DNA of 64,000 nucleotides from contig JAAYRK010000052.1 in assembly GCA_012518815.1 (NCBI GenBank), positions 47,206 through 111,205 of the forward strand. Direction: 5' to 3'. The position numbers and the translations under genes are program-made. Source of the stretch: Candidatus Epulonipiscium sp. (GTDB lineage Bacteria > Bacillota > Clostridia > Lachnospirales > Defluviitaleaceae). The notes beneath the pieces were generated by a model, which ran no database searches, was not told the DNA's origin, and was given only the letters and a program-made list of their open reading frames with translations. Shown piece by piece: positions 36,215 through 45,698 of this stretch. Position 1 is the first letter of the stretch. Each line of letters begins with the position of its first letter.

Positions 36215-37552
36215 TTGAAAAAATTTAAGGAACATGAGATTAAAAAAGTACTTCCCAATAGTATTGCGGAAGAATTAGGTATACAAGAAGGAGATATACT
36301 TATTTCTGTTAATGGAAAAGAAATTGAAGATGTTTTTGATTACAGATATCTTATTTCAGATGAAATAATTACTTTGCTAATCAGAAATAAGGACTTGGAA
36401 GAGTGGGAATATGAAATAGAAAAAGATATTAACGAAGATATCGGCTTAGTCTTTGAAAATGAGCTGATGGATTGTCTAAAATCTTGCAAAAATAAATGTG
36501 TTTTTTGTTTTATTGATCAACTTCCCCCTTCCATGAGAAAGACAGTTTATTTTAAAGACGATGATTGGAGAATGTCCTTTTTAACTGGAAATTATATTAC
36601 TTTAACTAATATGAAAGAAAAGGACTTTGAAAGACTTTTTTATTATCATTTATCACCTATAAATATTTCTGTGCATGCAACAGATCCAGAAGTAAGAAAA
36701 AAAATGCTAACTAATCGTTTTGCTGGAGATATTTTAGATAAGATTAAAAGAATAGTGGATGCAGGGATAGAAATAAATTGTCAAATAGTTTTGTGTAAGG
36801 GCTTAAATGATGGAGAAATTCTTAAAAAAAGCTTAGAAGATTTGGAGAACTTTTTTCCAAGAGTTAAAAGTATTTCTATTGTACCAGTAGGAATATCAAA
36901 GTTCCGTCATAATCTCTATCCACTAGAAGCCTTTGAAAAAGATGATGCTAAAGAAGTTATTAATATGGTTCATAAGCTACAAGATTATTATAAAGAAAAA
37001 TACGGCAGCTACATATTATATTGTGCCGATGAGTTTTATATAACTGCTGAGGAAGAAATTCCGTCAATCCATAGATACGAAGACTTCCCACAAATCGAAA
37101 ACGGGGTAGGTATGTTGGCTTTAATGAAGGAAGAATTTGATGAATATTTTAAGCAACTACCTGATATAATCCCAGATAAAATAAACATTTCTATAGCTAC
37201 GGGAATAGCATCCTATAGTTTTATTAATGGATTGGTTAGCAGGCTCATGAATAAATATTCAAACCTTACAGTTAAGATATATCCAATTAAAAATGACTTT
37301 TTTGGAGACAAGATAACTGTATCTGGTCTTATGACGGGACAAGACTTAATCAATCAATTAAAAGATAAAGAATTAGGTAGCAGATTGCTGCTTCCTGAAA
37401 ATGCTTTTCGTGATAATGATACTATACTATTAGACGATGTCTATATAGAAGATTTAGAAAAGCAATTTAATATTCCGATTGAAATCGTAGGAGTTTCCGG
37501 GAAAGATTTTATTAAAGCAATATTGTATGAAAAGGAGAATAAAGATGAGTAA
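36215..37552 (+). CDS. DUF512 radical SAM protein with N-terminal PDZ domain
   Basis: 445 residues. A PDZ-like domain covers about 1-60 ([23 protein letters not shown]). A radical SAM CX3CX2C motif follows at Cys91, Cys95 and Cys98 ([15 protein letters not shown]), then the DUF512 C-terminal region. The start is TTG with AGGAG about 11 bases upstream. The family is widespread in Clostridia directly before der, but its reaction is unknown. Overlap with der by 8 bases suggests coupling, perhaps to ribosome or translation-related modification; that is inference. Confidence 0.93.
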   Translation: MKKFKEHEIKKVLPNSIAEELGIQEGDILISVNGKEIEDVFDYRYLISDEIITLLIRNKDLEEWEYEIEKDINEDIGLVFENELMDCLKSCKNKCVFCFIDQLPPSMRKTVYFKDDDWRMSFLTGNYITLTNMKEKDFERLFYYHLSPINISVHATDPEVRKKMLTNRFAGDILDKIKRIVDAGIEINCQIVLCKGLNDGEILKKSLEDLENFFPRVKSISIVPVGISKFRHNLYPLEAFEKDDAKEVINMVHKLQDYYKEKYGSYILYCADEFYITAEEEIPSIHRYEDFPQIENGVGMLALMKEEFDEYFKQLPDIIPDKINISIATGIASYSFINGLVSRLMNKYSNLTVKIYPIKNDFFGDKITVSGLMTGQDLINQLKDKELGSRLLLPENAFRDNDTILLDDVYIEDLEKQFNIPIEIVGVSGKDFIKAILYEKENKDE

Positions 37553-38870
37553 ACCTATTGTTGCAATTGTAGGAAGACCTAATGTGGGAAAATCTACTCT
37601 CTTTAATCGTTTGGCAGGTGAAAGAATATCAATCGTAGAAGATACGCCCGGAATAACAAGGGATAGAATTTATGCTGAAAGCGAATGGCTTAATCATAAG
37701 TTCACAATTATTGATACTGGTGGTATTGAGCCTAATTCTGACGATATTATTTTAAAACAAATGAGAAGACAAGCAGAAATTGCTGTTGAAACTGCCGATG
37801 TGATTATTTTTTTAGTAGATGTAAAACAAGGACTTACAGATGCTGATAATGAAGTAGCCAATATGCTAAGAAAGTCTCAAAAGCCTGTAGTTTTGGTTGT
37901 TAATAAAGTTGACCATATGATTAAAGAAAATATGGATATCTATGAATTTTATAATTTAGGCTTAGGAGATCCCATACCTATATCAGCCTCTCAACCTTTA
38001 GGACTAGGAGACATGCTTGACGAAGTTGTTAAGCATTTTCCAACACAAGAAGTTTCTGATTATGATGAGGATACAATAAAGGTTGCTATTATTGGAAAAC
38101 CCAATGTAGGAAAATCCTCTTTAATTAATAAAATTTTAGGGGAAGAAAGGGTTATTGTAAGTGATATACCTGGCACCACAAGAGATGCAGTTGACGTACC
38201 TGTGACCATCGGTGATGATAGATTTCTTTTTATAGATACTGCAGGCTTAAGAAGGAAGAATAAAATTAAAGAAGACATAGAAAAATACAGCATTGTTCGA
38301 ACTGTTTCTGCAATTGAAAGGGCAGATGTTGCAGTTTTGCTGATTGATGCAGAAGAAGGTATAACGGAGCAAGATACTAAAATTGCAGGCATAGCTCATG
38401 AAAGAGGAAAAGCATCTATAATTGCAGTAAATAAATGGGATGCAATTGAAAAAGACGATAAAACAATGAATAAGTATTTAAAAGACATTGAAGTGAAATT
38501 TAGTTATATGTCTTATGCACCTAAGGTATTTATTTCTGCACTGACTGGTCAAAGAATTACTAAGCTATTTGAAATGATTAAAGTAGTATCCCAAAATCAT
38601 TCTTTAAGAATTAGTACTGGATTATTAAATGACGTATTATATGAAGCTATGGCAATGAAGCAGCCACCTTCTGATAAAGGGAAGAGGTTAAAAATTTATT
38701 ACATGACTCAGGTAAGTGTCAGACCTCCTAGTTTTGTAATCTTTGTAAATGATAAAGAACTTATGCATTTTTCCTATGAAAGATATATTGAAAATCAATT
38801 AAGAGATGCCTTTGGATTTAGAGGAACTCCTCTGCATTTTATGATTAGAGAAAAGCGGGGAAAGGAATAA
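37545..38870 (+). CDS. der: Ribosome-associated GTPase Der (EngA)
   Basis: 441 residues from the ATG at 37545 (AAGGAG 8 bases upstream). Two GTPase domains in tandem: first P-loop GRPNVGKST near 10-18 with DTGGI and NKVD; second P-loop GKPNVGKSS near 183 with DTAGL and NKWD. A C-terminal KH-like domain ends at the basic tail. Der is needed for 50S subunit assembly. Confidence 0.98.
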   Translation: MSKPIVAIVGRPNVGKSTLFNRLAGERISIVEDTPGITRDRIYAESEWLNHKFTIIDTGGIEPNSDDIILKQMRRQAEIAVETADVIIFLVDVKQGLTDADNEVANMLRKSQKPVVLVVNKVDHMIKENMDIYEFYNLGLGDPIPISASQPLGLGDMLDEVVKHFPTQEVSDYDEDTIKVAIIGKPNVGKSSLINKILGEERVIVSDIPGTTRDAVDVPVTIGDDRFLFIDTAGLRRKNKIKEDIEKYSIVRTVSAIERADVAVLLIDAEEGITEQDTKIAGIAHERGKASIIAVNKWDAIEKDDKTMNKYLKDIEVKFSYMSYAPKVFISALTGQRITKLFEMIKVVSQNHSLRISTGLLNDVLYEAMAMKQPPSDKGKRLKIYYMTQVSVRPPSFVIFVNDKELMHFSYERYIENQLRDAFGFRGTPLHFMIREKRGKE

Positions 38871-38874
38871 GAAT

Positions 38875-39483
38875 ATGTTTAGGCTAGTATGTATTGTAAT
38901 AGGATATTTTTTAGGCTGCTTTCAAACGGCATATATCATAGGAAAAAAAGTTCAAAAAATTGATATTAGAAATCATGGCAGTGGTAATGCTGGAACAACT
39001 AATGTTATTAGGGTAATGGGTTGGAGAGTAGGTATTATAACTTTTATTGGAGATTTTTTAAAAGCAGTAGTTGCTGTTTTATTATGTAAGATGTTTTTCC
39101 CTGATAATCCTGCCGCTGGTTTATATGCAGGTTTAGGGACTGTTATAGGTCATAATTGGCCAGCCTTTTTAAAATTTAAAGGTGGAAAAGGAATTGCTGC
39201 AAGCCTGGGAACTTTACTGGCTTTTGACTATAGGATGGGTTTTATTTGTGCTGGAATAATGATAGTAGTGCTTTTAATTAGTCGTTTTGTTTCCTTAGCT
39301 TCAATTATTATGTCAGTATCTATACCTATTTTCCTTTATGTTTTTTATAAAAGTAATATAGAAATTATTATTTTAGGAAGCTTATTTACCCTTAGTGCAA
39401 TATTTAGACATAAAGATAATATACGCCGCTTGCTTAAGGGACAAGAAACTAAACTAGGTCAGCGGACCAACACAAAATATTAA
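38875..39483 (+). CDS. plsY: Acyl-phosphate:glycerol-3-phosphate acyltransferase PlsY
   Basis: 202 residues with about five membrane helices. The three conserved cytoplasmic motifs are seen: GSGNAGTTN, GHNWPAFLKFKGGKGIA, and IFRHKDNIRRLLKGQE near the end. It acylates glycerol 3-phosphate using acyl phosphate from PlsX (at 18480). The next gene makes the glycerol 3-phosphate acceptor, so acceptor supply and first acylation are encoded together. Confidence 0.97.
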   Translation: MFRLVCIVIGYFLGCFQTAYIIGKKVQKIDIRNHGSGNAGTTNVIRVMGWRVGIITFIGDFLKAVVAVLLCKMFFPDNPAAGLYAGLGTVIGHNWPAFLKFKGGKGIAASLGTLLAFDYRMGFICAGIMIVVLLISRFVSLASIIMSVSIPIFLYVFYKSNIEIIILGSLFTLSAIFRHKDNIRRLLKGQETKLGQRTNTKY

Positions 39484-39512
39484 TTACTAAATAGTAAAAG
39501 ATGGAGGTAAAT

Positions 39513-40553
39513 ATGGATAAGATTGCAGTAATGGGAGCTGGAAGCTGGGGAACTGCTTTAGCTATATTATTATCAAAGAAGGGTCACAATGTTACTCTTT
39601 GGTGTTTTTTAGAAAGTGAAAAAGAACAATTGGAGTCAAACAGGGAAAACCTTAATTATTTACCTGGTGTGCCTATACCACAAGATATAATTATTACTAA
39701 TGATTATAAAGAAGTTATATTAAATAATAAAATAATAGTTATAGCAATACCTTCAAAGTTTCTTCGTTCAAACATGGAGCAATTTTCTCCTTTATTAACT
39801 TCTAATCATATAATAGTAAATGTTTCTAAGGGTCTAGAAAATAATTCTTTGCTTAGAATGTCACAAGTTATTGAAGAAGTTGCAGCTCAGTGTCCAATAG
39901 CAGTTTTATTAGGTCCAAGTCATGCAGAAGAAGTAGCAAGGGATATTCCTACAGCTTGTGTTGCTTCTTCAAAGTCAAAAAAAATAGCGGAAAAAGTTCA
40001 AGATTTATTTATGACTCCTAATTTTAGAGTTTATACCAATCCAGATTTAATTGGAGTTGAACTAGGAGGAGCAATAAAGAATGTTATTGCTTTAGCTGCC
40101 GGAGTTGTGGATGGCTTAGGTTATGGAGATAATACTAAGGCTGCTCTTATGACAAGAGGCATGGCCGAAATAACCAGGTTGGGAGTTGCTATGGGTGCAG
40201 ATATTCAAACATTTAATGGTTTAACGGGAATTGGAGATTTAATAGTTACTTGTACAAGTATGCACAGCCGTAACCGCCGTGCTGGTGTATTAATTGGAGA
40301 AGGGAAGAAGTTAGAAGAAGCCTTAAATGAAGTACAAATGGTAGTTGAAGGGGTACATAGTGCAAAAGCAGTTTATGAATTATCAAAAAAATATAACGTA
40401 GAAATGCCTATAATAAGAAAAATAAATGAAGTACTATTTGAAGGCAAATGTCCAAAAGAAGCAGTGATGGATCTTATGCTCAGGAATAAAAGAACCGAAC
40501 ATGAAAGTGAAGAAATCCACTGGACTCATTCTGTGTCATGGAAAGACGAGTAA
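39513..40553 (+). CDS. gpsA: Glycerol-3-phosphate dehydrogenase [NAD(P)+]
   Basis: 346 residues from the ATG at 39513, with GGAGG 5 bases upstream. N-terminal Rossmann motif GAGSWGTALA, then LGPSHAEEVA, GAIKNVIALAAGVVDGLGYGDNTKA and the NRRAG segment. It reduces dihydroxyacetone phosphate to glycerol 3-phosphate for phospholipids. The end of the gene forms the first arm of its own terminator. Confidence 0.98.
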   Translation: MDKIAVMGAGSWGTALAILLSKKGHNVTLWCFLESEKEQLESNRENLNYLPGVPIPQDIIITNDYKEVILNNKIIVIAIPSKFLRSNMEQFSPLLTSNHIIVNVSKGLENNSLLRMSQVIEEVAAQCPIAVLLGPSHAEEVARDIPTACVASSKSKKIAEKVQDLFMTPNFRVYTNPDLIGVELGGAIKNVIALAAGVVDGLGYGDNTKAALMTRGMAEITRLGVAMGADIQTFNGLTGIGDLIVTCTSMHSRNRRAGVLIGEGKKLEEALNEVQMVVEGVHSAKAVYELSKKYNVEMPIIRKINEVLFEGKCPKEAVMDLMLRNKRTEHESEEIHWTHSVSWKDE

Positions 40554-40579
40554 AAACTAATGCTCGTCTTTTTTTTATT
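40543..40579 (+). terminator. Terminator after gpsA
   Basis: AAGACGAG, inside the last gpsA codons, pairs with CTCGTCTT, followed by T residues. It closes the DUF512-der-plsY-gpsA operon before spoIVA. Confidence 0.85.
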
Positions 40580-40608
40580 ATTAAAGCCTAATCTTAAAGA
40601 TTTAATTG

Positions 40609-40636
40609 GTATAATTCATTTTTAAAATCATATATT
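40609..40636 (+). promoter_or_regulatory. Candidate sigma-E promoter of spoIVA
   Basis: GTATA (40609-40613) and CATATATT (40629-40636) are 15 bases apart and fit the sigma-E pattern of a GHATA-like -35 and a CATAnnnT -10. spoIVA is a classical sigma-E gene, which supports the match. Confidence 0.55.
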
Positions 40637-40700
40637 TAAAATGTACCCATACATTTATGTATCTTTATCAATTAAATATTTAAGGGGGAATGGGGGTAAT

Positions 40701-42179
40701 ATGGAAAACTATAATATTTATCAGGATATCGCTGACAGGACAAACGGGGATATTTACATAGGAGTAGTAGGTCCAGTTCGAACTGGAAAATCTACTTTTA
40801 TAAAACGCTTTATGGATCTACTTGTAATCCCCAATATTGAAAACAGCTATAACAAAGAAAGAGCAAAAGATGAACTTCCTCAAAGTGCCGCAGGTAAAAC
40901 TATAATGACTACAGAGCCTAAATTTGTTCCTAATGAATCGGTATCTATTTCTTTAAACGATGAGCTTGATTTAAATGTAAGGATGATTGACTGTGTTGGA
41001 TATATGGTTGAGGGTGCTACAGGTCATCTTGAAGGAGAAAGTCCAAGGATGGTTAATACTCCTTGGTATGATTATGAAATACCTTTTATTGAAGCTGCTG
41101 AGATAGGTACAAGAAAAGTAATTAGTGAGCATTCTACCATTGGAATTGTTGTAACAACTGATGGGACTATTACAGATATTCCTAGAAAAGATTATGAAGA
41201 AGCAGAAGAAAGGGTTATAAGGGAACTAAAAGAACTTAATAAACCTTTTGTAGTTTTATTAAACTCATCAAAACCTTATGATGCACAGACTCAGGAATTA
41301 AATGAAGAGTTATCTCAAAGATATGATGTGCCTGTGATTACTTGTAATTGTGCTCAGTTAAAAATGGATGATATTAATAGAATTATGGAAAATGTTTTAT
41401 ATGAATTCCCTGTGCAAGAGATTCAATTTATGCTACCTAAATGGGTTGAGACTTTAAATAAAGAGCACTGGTTAAAAAAGCAAATTATTACTGCTGTTAA
41501 AGATACTATATATCCAGTTTACAATTTTAGAGATTTAAAAGAATCTATTTATGATTTTGAAGATTATGATTTTATAAAAAAAGTATATCAAGAAAAAATT
41601 AATCTTGGTAAAGGTGTTGTAAAGGTTGATATAAGCATAGCAGAAGAACTCTTTTATAGAGTGTTATCTGAAGCAACAGGTATGGAAATTGAAGGTGAAC
41701 ATCAATTAATATCTATTATTTCAAAACTTGCTGATATTAAAAAAGAATATGATAAAGTTTCTTATGCTCTTCACGAAGTAAAACAAAAGGGCTATGGAGT
41801 TGTTACTCCTTTATTAGACGAATTAAAGCTAGAAGAACCCGAAATTGTAAAGCAAGGTAACAAATTTGGTGTTAAACTTCGTGCCAGTGCACCTTCTATA
41901 CACTTAATAAGAGCTGATATTGAAACAGAAGTATCACCAATTGTTGGAACTGAAAAGCAAAGTGAAGAATTGGTTAATTATTTAATGAGTGAGTTTGAAA
42001 CAGATCCAAGGAAAATATGGGAATCCAATATTTTTGGGAAATCTCTTCATGAGCTTGTTAACGAAGGGTTGCAAAATAAATTATATCGTATGCCAGAAGA
42101 TGCACAAATGAAATTGCAAGAAACATTACAAAAAATAATAAACGATGGACACGGTGGTTTAATTTGTATAATTTTATAA
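40701..42179 (+). CDS. spoIVA: Stage IV sporulation protein A, spore coat ATPase
   Basis: 492 residues from the ATG at 40701, preceded by a G-rich GGGGG site; an in-frame ATG at 40641 lies close to the predicted transcription start. The length equals that of the Bacillus protein. The P-loop GPVRTGKST lies at about 23-31 and an acidic DCVGYM motif follows. SpoIVA hydrolyses ATP to polymerise on the forespore as the base layer of the coat, anchored by SpoVM, which is encoded at 5848. The C-terminus ends GLICIIL, a conserved hydrophobic tail. Confidence 0.98.
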   Translation: MENYNIYQDIADRTNGDIYIGVVGPVRTGKSTFIKRFMDLLVIPNIENSYNKERAKDELPQSAAGKTIMTTEPKFVPNESVSISLNDELDLNVRMIDCVGYMVEGATGHLEGESPRMVNTPWYDYEIPFIEAAEIGTRKVISEHSTIGIVVTTDGTITDIPRKDYEEAEERVIRELKELNKPFVVLLNSSKPYDAQTQELNEELSQRYDVPVITCNCAQLKMDDINRIMENVLYEFPVQEIQFMLPKWVETLNKEHWLKKQIITAVKDTIYPVYNFRDLKESIYDFEDYDFIKKVYQEKINLGKGVVKVDISIAEELFYRVLSEATGMEIEGEHQLISIISKLADIKKEYDKVSYALHEVKQKGYGVVTPLLDELKLEEPEIVKQGNKFGVKLRASAPSIHLIRADIETEVSPIVGTEKQSEELVNYLMSEFETDPRKIWESNIFGKSLHELVNEGLQNKLYRMPEDAQMKLQETLQKIINDGHGGLICIIL

Positions 42180-42203
42180 ATTAAACATTAAATAGAAAAA
42201 ATT

Positions 42204-42262
42204 AAGTGCTTTAAATCAGCTCTATAGCTGCGATAGGCCAAAAGTGCTAATGAACTGCACTT
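42204..42262. promoter_or_regulatory. Inverted repeats upstream of the DUF6465 gene promoter
   Basis: AAGTGC occurs at 42204 and 42242, and its inverse GCACTT at 42257-42262, overlapping the first bases of the TTGACA box. A small hairpin (CAGCT/AGCTG, loop CTAT) lies between. No T-run follows, so this is more likely an operator array or a structured RNA than a spoIVA terminator. Confidence 0.4.
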
Positions 42263-42289
42263 GACAATAGGAAAAATTTGATATAAAAT
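42261..42289 (+). promoter_or_regulatory. Promoter of the DUF6465 gene
   Basis: Perfect TTGACA (42261-42266), 17-base spacer, TAAAAT (42284-42289). The leader is about 90 bases. Confidence 0.8.
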
Positions 42290-42384
42290 TATTGTTAAAA
42301 ATCCACAATAATACAAATATATATAATTTACAAAACATTCAATTCTTCATCAATATGCCGTCAAGGGCAGAATGGAGGCTTAAG

Positions 42385-42576
42385 ATGAGAGAAGAAGTAT
42401 ATTTTCAATTTAATGGGAAAGAAGTATCTTATAGTGATTTGATTAAGCAATTCAAAGAAAAATGGAAGCAGGATTCTATGAGAATAAAAGATATTAAATC
42501 TTTGAAGCTATATTATAATGCTGAAGAAGAAAAGTGTTACTATGTAGTCAATGAAAAGGATACGGGATCTTTCTAA
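42385..42576 (+). CDS. DUF6465 family small protein
   Basis: 63 residues from the ATG at 42385, with TGGAGG 7 bases upstream; a longer frame from 42292 would translate the leader. The protein reads MREEVYFQFNGKEVSYSDL, then LKLYYNAEEEKCYYVVNEK near the end, a small alpha-beta unit common in Lachnospirales and relatives. Function is unknown. It is a single-gene unit with its own promoter and terminator. Confidence 0.8.
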   Translation: MREEVYFQFNGKEVSYSDLIKQFKEKWKQDSMRIKDIKSLKLYYNAEEEKCYYVVNEKDTGSF

Positions 42577-42602
42577 AACACTCTATTTTAGAGTGTTTTT
42601 TA
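42575..42602 (+). terminator. Terminator after the DUF6465 gene
   Basis: AAAACACTCTA and TAGAGTGTTTT form a perfect 11-bp stem around TTT, followed by further T residues. Confidence 0.92.
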
Positions 42603-42663
42603 CTTGTCTTTTACTGCTTAATCCGTTATATTAATAGTAATAATTATTAAGTGTGGGGATTTT

Positions 42664-44157
42664 ATGGCTAAAAGAAAGAAAAAGAATATTAAAAAACGAC
42701 AAAGAAGAAGAATTGCTTTAGGTTTATTATTATCTTTATTTGTAATTATATATTTAGTTGGTTCCTTATTAAGATTTAAAAAAATTACTCCTTTATCAAT
42801 TGAAGTAGCTCAAATAGGGAATATTGATAGAAATATTCATGTTAATGGAGTAATCATAAGAAACGAAACTGTTGTGAAAAGCAAAGATGAAGGTAATATA
42901 ACTTATTTAGCTTTTGAAGGAGAAAAGGTTAAAGGTGGTACTAAGATTTGTATGGTTGGAGATAGTTCTACCATAGCAAAGATTCAAGATGATATTAAAA
43001 AAGTAAATGAAGATATTATAAAAGAACAAAATCAACGAAAAGAGTTTTCTTTAGTAAGAAAGGATATTAAAAATATTAATTATCAAATAGATGATTTAAT
43101 TAATAAGTACATGAATGCTTATTCTAATAGAAATTATTCTCAATTATATTCAATTAGAAGTTCTATTGAATTAGAAATAGAAAAGAAACAGTCTGTTTTG
43201 GCTCAAGAAAATTCTGCATCTTTTCAAGAGTTAGTAGCTATTAAGAATGAATATGAGAAAAAATTATTTAATAACTCAGATGTTATTTCCGCACCAAAAG
43301 GAGGAATTGTTTCTTATTATTTTGACGGTTTAGAAGAAAAACTTTCTGTAAATAATTTTGATAAAATTACTGAAAAAGATTTGAAGAATTCTTCTGAACT
43401 AATTGATTTAAGTCAAAACCACAATGTAAAAAAAGACTCTCCTGTTTTTAAAATAGTAGACAATTATTCATGGTATATAGTCGGAAGTTTTTCTAATGAA
43501 CTAGTTGAAGATTATAAAGTAGGGGATGTTATTTACATTAAACTTAATGGAATTCATAATTCCAGTTTAAGTGCAGAAATATTTAATTTAAGACCTCTTA
43601 ACAATGATAAGATGCTTTTTATTTTAAGATGTACTGAGCAAATGCCTTCTCTTATGTTTGGTAGAAATGTTGAACTTGAAATAATTAGAGACAATTACGA
43701 AGGGATAAAAATCCCTATTAATTCTATTGTTGAGAAAGTATTTTTAAAGATACCCAAAAAATATATTCAAGAGTCAGCTAATAATAAAGTTTTAATTAAA
43801 AGGCTCCCTGAAAAGGATGAATTAATAACTGTAAAAATTGAATATGAAGATAACGAAAATGTTTACATTCTTGAAGATTTTTCGTCTATAAAGCTTTATG
43901 ATACATTAGTATTACCTGAAAATGCACAAAATGAATATGTTATTAATAAAAGCGAGTCTAAAGTAGGAGTATTTGTTGTAAATGGCGGTATAATAAGATT
44001 TAAACCAATAAAAATATTAGCCAAGAATAATGAATATGCCATAGTAGATAGTAATTTAAGCAATGGCATAAAAATATATGATCAAATAGTATCTAATGCT
44101 ACTAATGTTAAAGAAAATCAACTATTAAATCAGTTTAATATAATTAATAATCAATAG
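42664..44157 (+). CDS. Orphan HlyD-like membrane-anchored protein of the division cluster
   Basis: 497 residues. A very basic N-terminus (KRKKKNIKKRQRRR) precedes one membrane helix (about 17-36). The outside part begins with the biotinyl-lipoyl-like adaptor pattern (ISIEVAQIGNIDRNIHVNGVIIR). A coiled coil (about 100-190) and beta-rich domains follow. No ABC or permease partner is next to it. Instead it leads into yggS-sepF-ylmG-ylmH-divIVA with a 26-base gap, as in many Clostridia. A structural role at the septum or envelope is possible but not shown. Confidence 0.8.
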   Translation: MAKRKKKNIKKRQRRRIALGLLLSLFVIIYLVGSLLRFKKITPLSIEVAQIGNIDRNIHVNGVIIRNETVVKSKDEGNITYLAFEGEKVKGGTKICMVGDSSTIAKIQDDIKKVNEDIIKEQNQRKEFSLVRKDIKNINYQIDDLINKYMNAYSNRNYSQLYSIRSSIELEIEKKQSVLAQENSASFQELVAIKNEYEKKLFNNSDVISAPKGGIVSYYFDGLEEKLSVNNFDKITEKDLKNSSELIDLSQNHNVKKDSPVFKIVDNYSWYIVGSFSNELVEDYKVGDVIYIKLNGIHNSSLSAEIFNLRPLNNDKMLFILRCTEQMPSLMFGRNVELEIIRDNYEGIKIPINSIVEKVFLKIPKKYIQESANNKVLIKRLPEKDELITVKIEYEDNENVYILEDFSSIKLYDTLVLPENAQNEYVINKSESKVGVFVVNGGIIRFKPIKILAKNNEYAIVDSNLSNGIKIYDQIVSNATNVKENQLLNQFNIINNQ

Positions 44158-44183
44158 AAGTACAATAATGGATGGAGGATAAT

Positions 44184-44882
44184 ATGAGTGACATTAAAAG
44201 TAATCTAGAAATTATTAAAGAAAAAATCGATATTGCAGCTAAAAAAAGTGGTCGTACAGGATCAGATATTACTATTATTGCAGTAACTAAAACAATAGAT
44301 GTTTCAAGAATTAATGAGCTAATATCATATGGTATTAATAATATTGGTGAAAATAAAGCACAGGAGCTTAGAGATAAATATCCACAAATAGATTCATCTG
44401 CTAATTGTCACTTTATAGGACATCTTCAAAGCAATAAAATTAAATATATTATTGATAAAGTTAAACTGATACATTCAGTTGACAGTGAGCAATTAGCTTA
44501 TAAGATAAATGAAGCTGCTAAAAAGCATGATAAAATAATAGATATATTGCTTCAAGTCAATATAGCTGACGATAAGAACAAGTTTGGCTTGTCTTATAAA
44601 GATGTAGAACCTTTATTATGTAAATTAAGTCATTTAACTAATATACGGGTAAAGGGTCTTATGACGATAGTACCTTTTGATGAAGAACCTGAAAATAATA
44701 GGCTTTATTTTAGAAATATAAAGCAATTAGCGGTTGACATTAATAAACAAAATATTGATAATATAAGTATGGAATTTCTTTCTATGGGAATGACTAATGA
44801 CTATGAAATTGCAATCGAAGAAGGCTCTAATATGGTACGTATAGGAACGGGGATATTTGGTGCCAGAAATTATAATAAATAA
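44184..44882 (+). CDS. Pyridoxal phosphate homeostasis protein (YggS/YlmE)
   Basis: 232 residues from the ATG at 44184, with GGAGG 6 bases upstream. It is a single alanine-racemase-like barrel. The PLP lysine is Lys36 in AVTKT, and GENKAQE, HFIGHLQSNK and SMGMTNDYEIAI follow. It buffers free PLP and has no known enzymatic turnover. It begins the conserved ylmE-sepF-ylmG-ylmH-divIVA order. Confidence 0.96.
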   Translation: MSDIKSNLEIIKEKIDIAAKKSGRTGSDITIIAVTKTIDVSRINELISYGINNIGENKAQELRDKYPQIDSSANCHFIGHLQSNKIKYIIDKVKLIHSVDSEQLAYKINEAAKKHDKIIDILLQVNIADDKNKFGLSYKDVEPLLCKLSHLTNIRVKGLMTIVPFDEEPENNRLYFRNIKQLAVDINKQNIDNISMEFLSMGMTNDYEIAIEEGSNMVRIGTGIFGARNYNK

Positions 44883-44894
44883 GGAGGTATAAAT

Positions 44895-45356
44895 ATGGCA
44901 AAACTAATAGACAAGATGATGGATGTAATGGGATTTGGTGGCGATGAAGATTTTGAAGAAGAAGTAGAAGAAATTGAAGAAAAGACCGAAGTATCGAACA
45001 TTAGAAATTTGCGTTCCCGCAGTGGAAATTCAAAAATTGTAAACATACATACTAATATTAAAATGGAAGTTGTAGTAACAGATCCAGAAAGTTATGAAGA
45101 AGCACAAGAAATATGTGACCATATTAAGAGTAAAAAACCTGTAGTTATCAACTTAGAAAATTTAGATCGCCAAACAGCACAGCGAACCATGGACTTTTTA
45201 AGTGGAGCTTGCTATGCTCTTAATGGGGATATTCAAAGGGTAGCTAATAATATATTTATTATTGCTCCTGAAAATGTTGATATTGCTAATAGTTTTAAAG
45301 AAGAATTAAAAACTAAAGGAATAATTCTTCCTTGGGCTAATAATGCTACTAAATAG
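44895..45356 (+). CDS. sepF: Cell division protein SepF
   Basis: 153 residues. A short amphipathic N-terminus (MAKLIDKMMDVMGF) that binds membrane, an acidic linker, then the SepF core (about 60-145) with VVTDPESYEEAQEICDHIKSKKPVVINLENLD and RTMDFLSGACYALNG. SepF anchors FtsZ and shapes the septum. AAGGAGG precedes the start. Confidence 0.97.
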   Translation: MAKLIDKMMDVMGFGGDEDFEEEVEEIEEKTEVSNIRNLRSRSGNSKIVNIHTNIKMEVVVTDPESYEEAQEICDHIKSKKPVVINLENLDRQTAQRTMDFLSGACYALNGDIQRVANNIFIIAPENVDIANSFKEELKTKGIILPWANNATK

Positions 45357-45369
45357 TGGAGGCTAATAA

Positions 45370-45663
45370 ATGAATTTTGGTGTACTTTTGTACTTAGGTG
45401 TAATATATTTTTTTAAAATAATTAATTATCTTATTGTGATAAGGGTTATTTTGTCCTGGTTGCCAATTGACCGACAAAACCCTTTAGTTGCGTTTGTATA
45501 TCAACTTACTGAACCTATTTTAGCACCAGCAAGGAAATTGTTAGCTAAGTCTTCGATAGGTGGAAGTGGACTTATGATTGATTTTTCACCACTCATAGCA
45601 ATGGCTATTATGTACTTTGTAGAAAGATGCCTTTTATATTATATAGCTAAATTTTTTATCTAA
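45370..45663 (+). CDS. ylmG: YggT-family membrane protein YlmG
   Basis: 97 residues, two membrane helices. The YggT signature is visible: IVIRVILSWLP, then FVYQLTEPILAPARKLL and DFSPLIAMAIMYF. The family affects division and envelope organisation. It follows sepF by 13 bases. Confidence 0.94.
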   Translation: MNFGVLLYLGVIYFFKIINYLIVIRVILSWLPIDRQNPLVAFVYQLTEPILAPARKLLAKSSIGGSGLMIDFSPLIAMAIMYFVERCLLYYIAKFFI

Positions 45664-45698
45664 TAATATGATTTTACAAACTTTGGTGGTTATTTCTG

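Noticed and set aside
42292..42384. 31-residue N-terminal extension of the DUF6465 protein
   Set aside because: It begins 3 bases after the -10 box, has no ribosome binding site, and TGGAGG marks the start at 42385.
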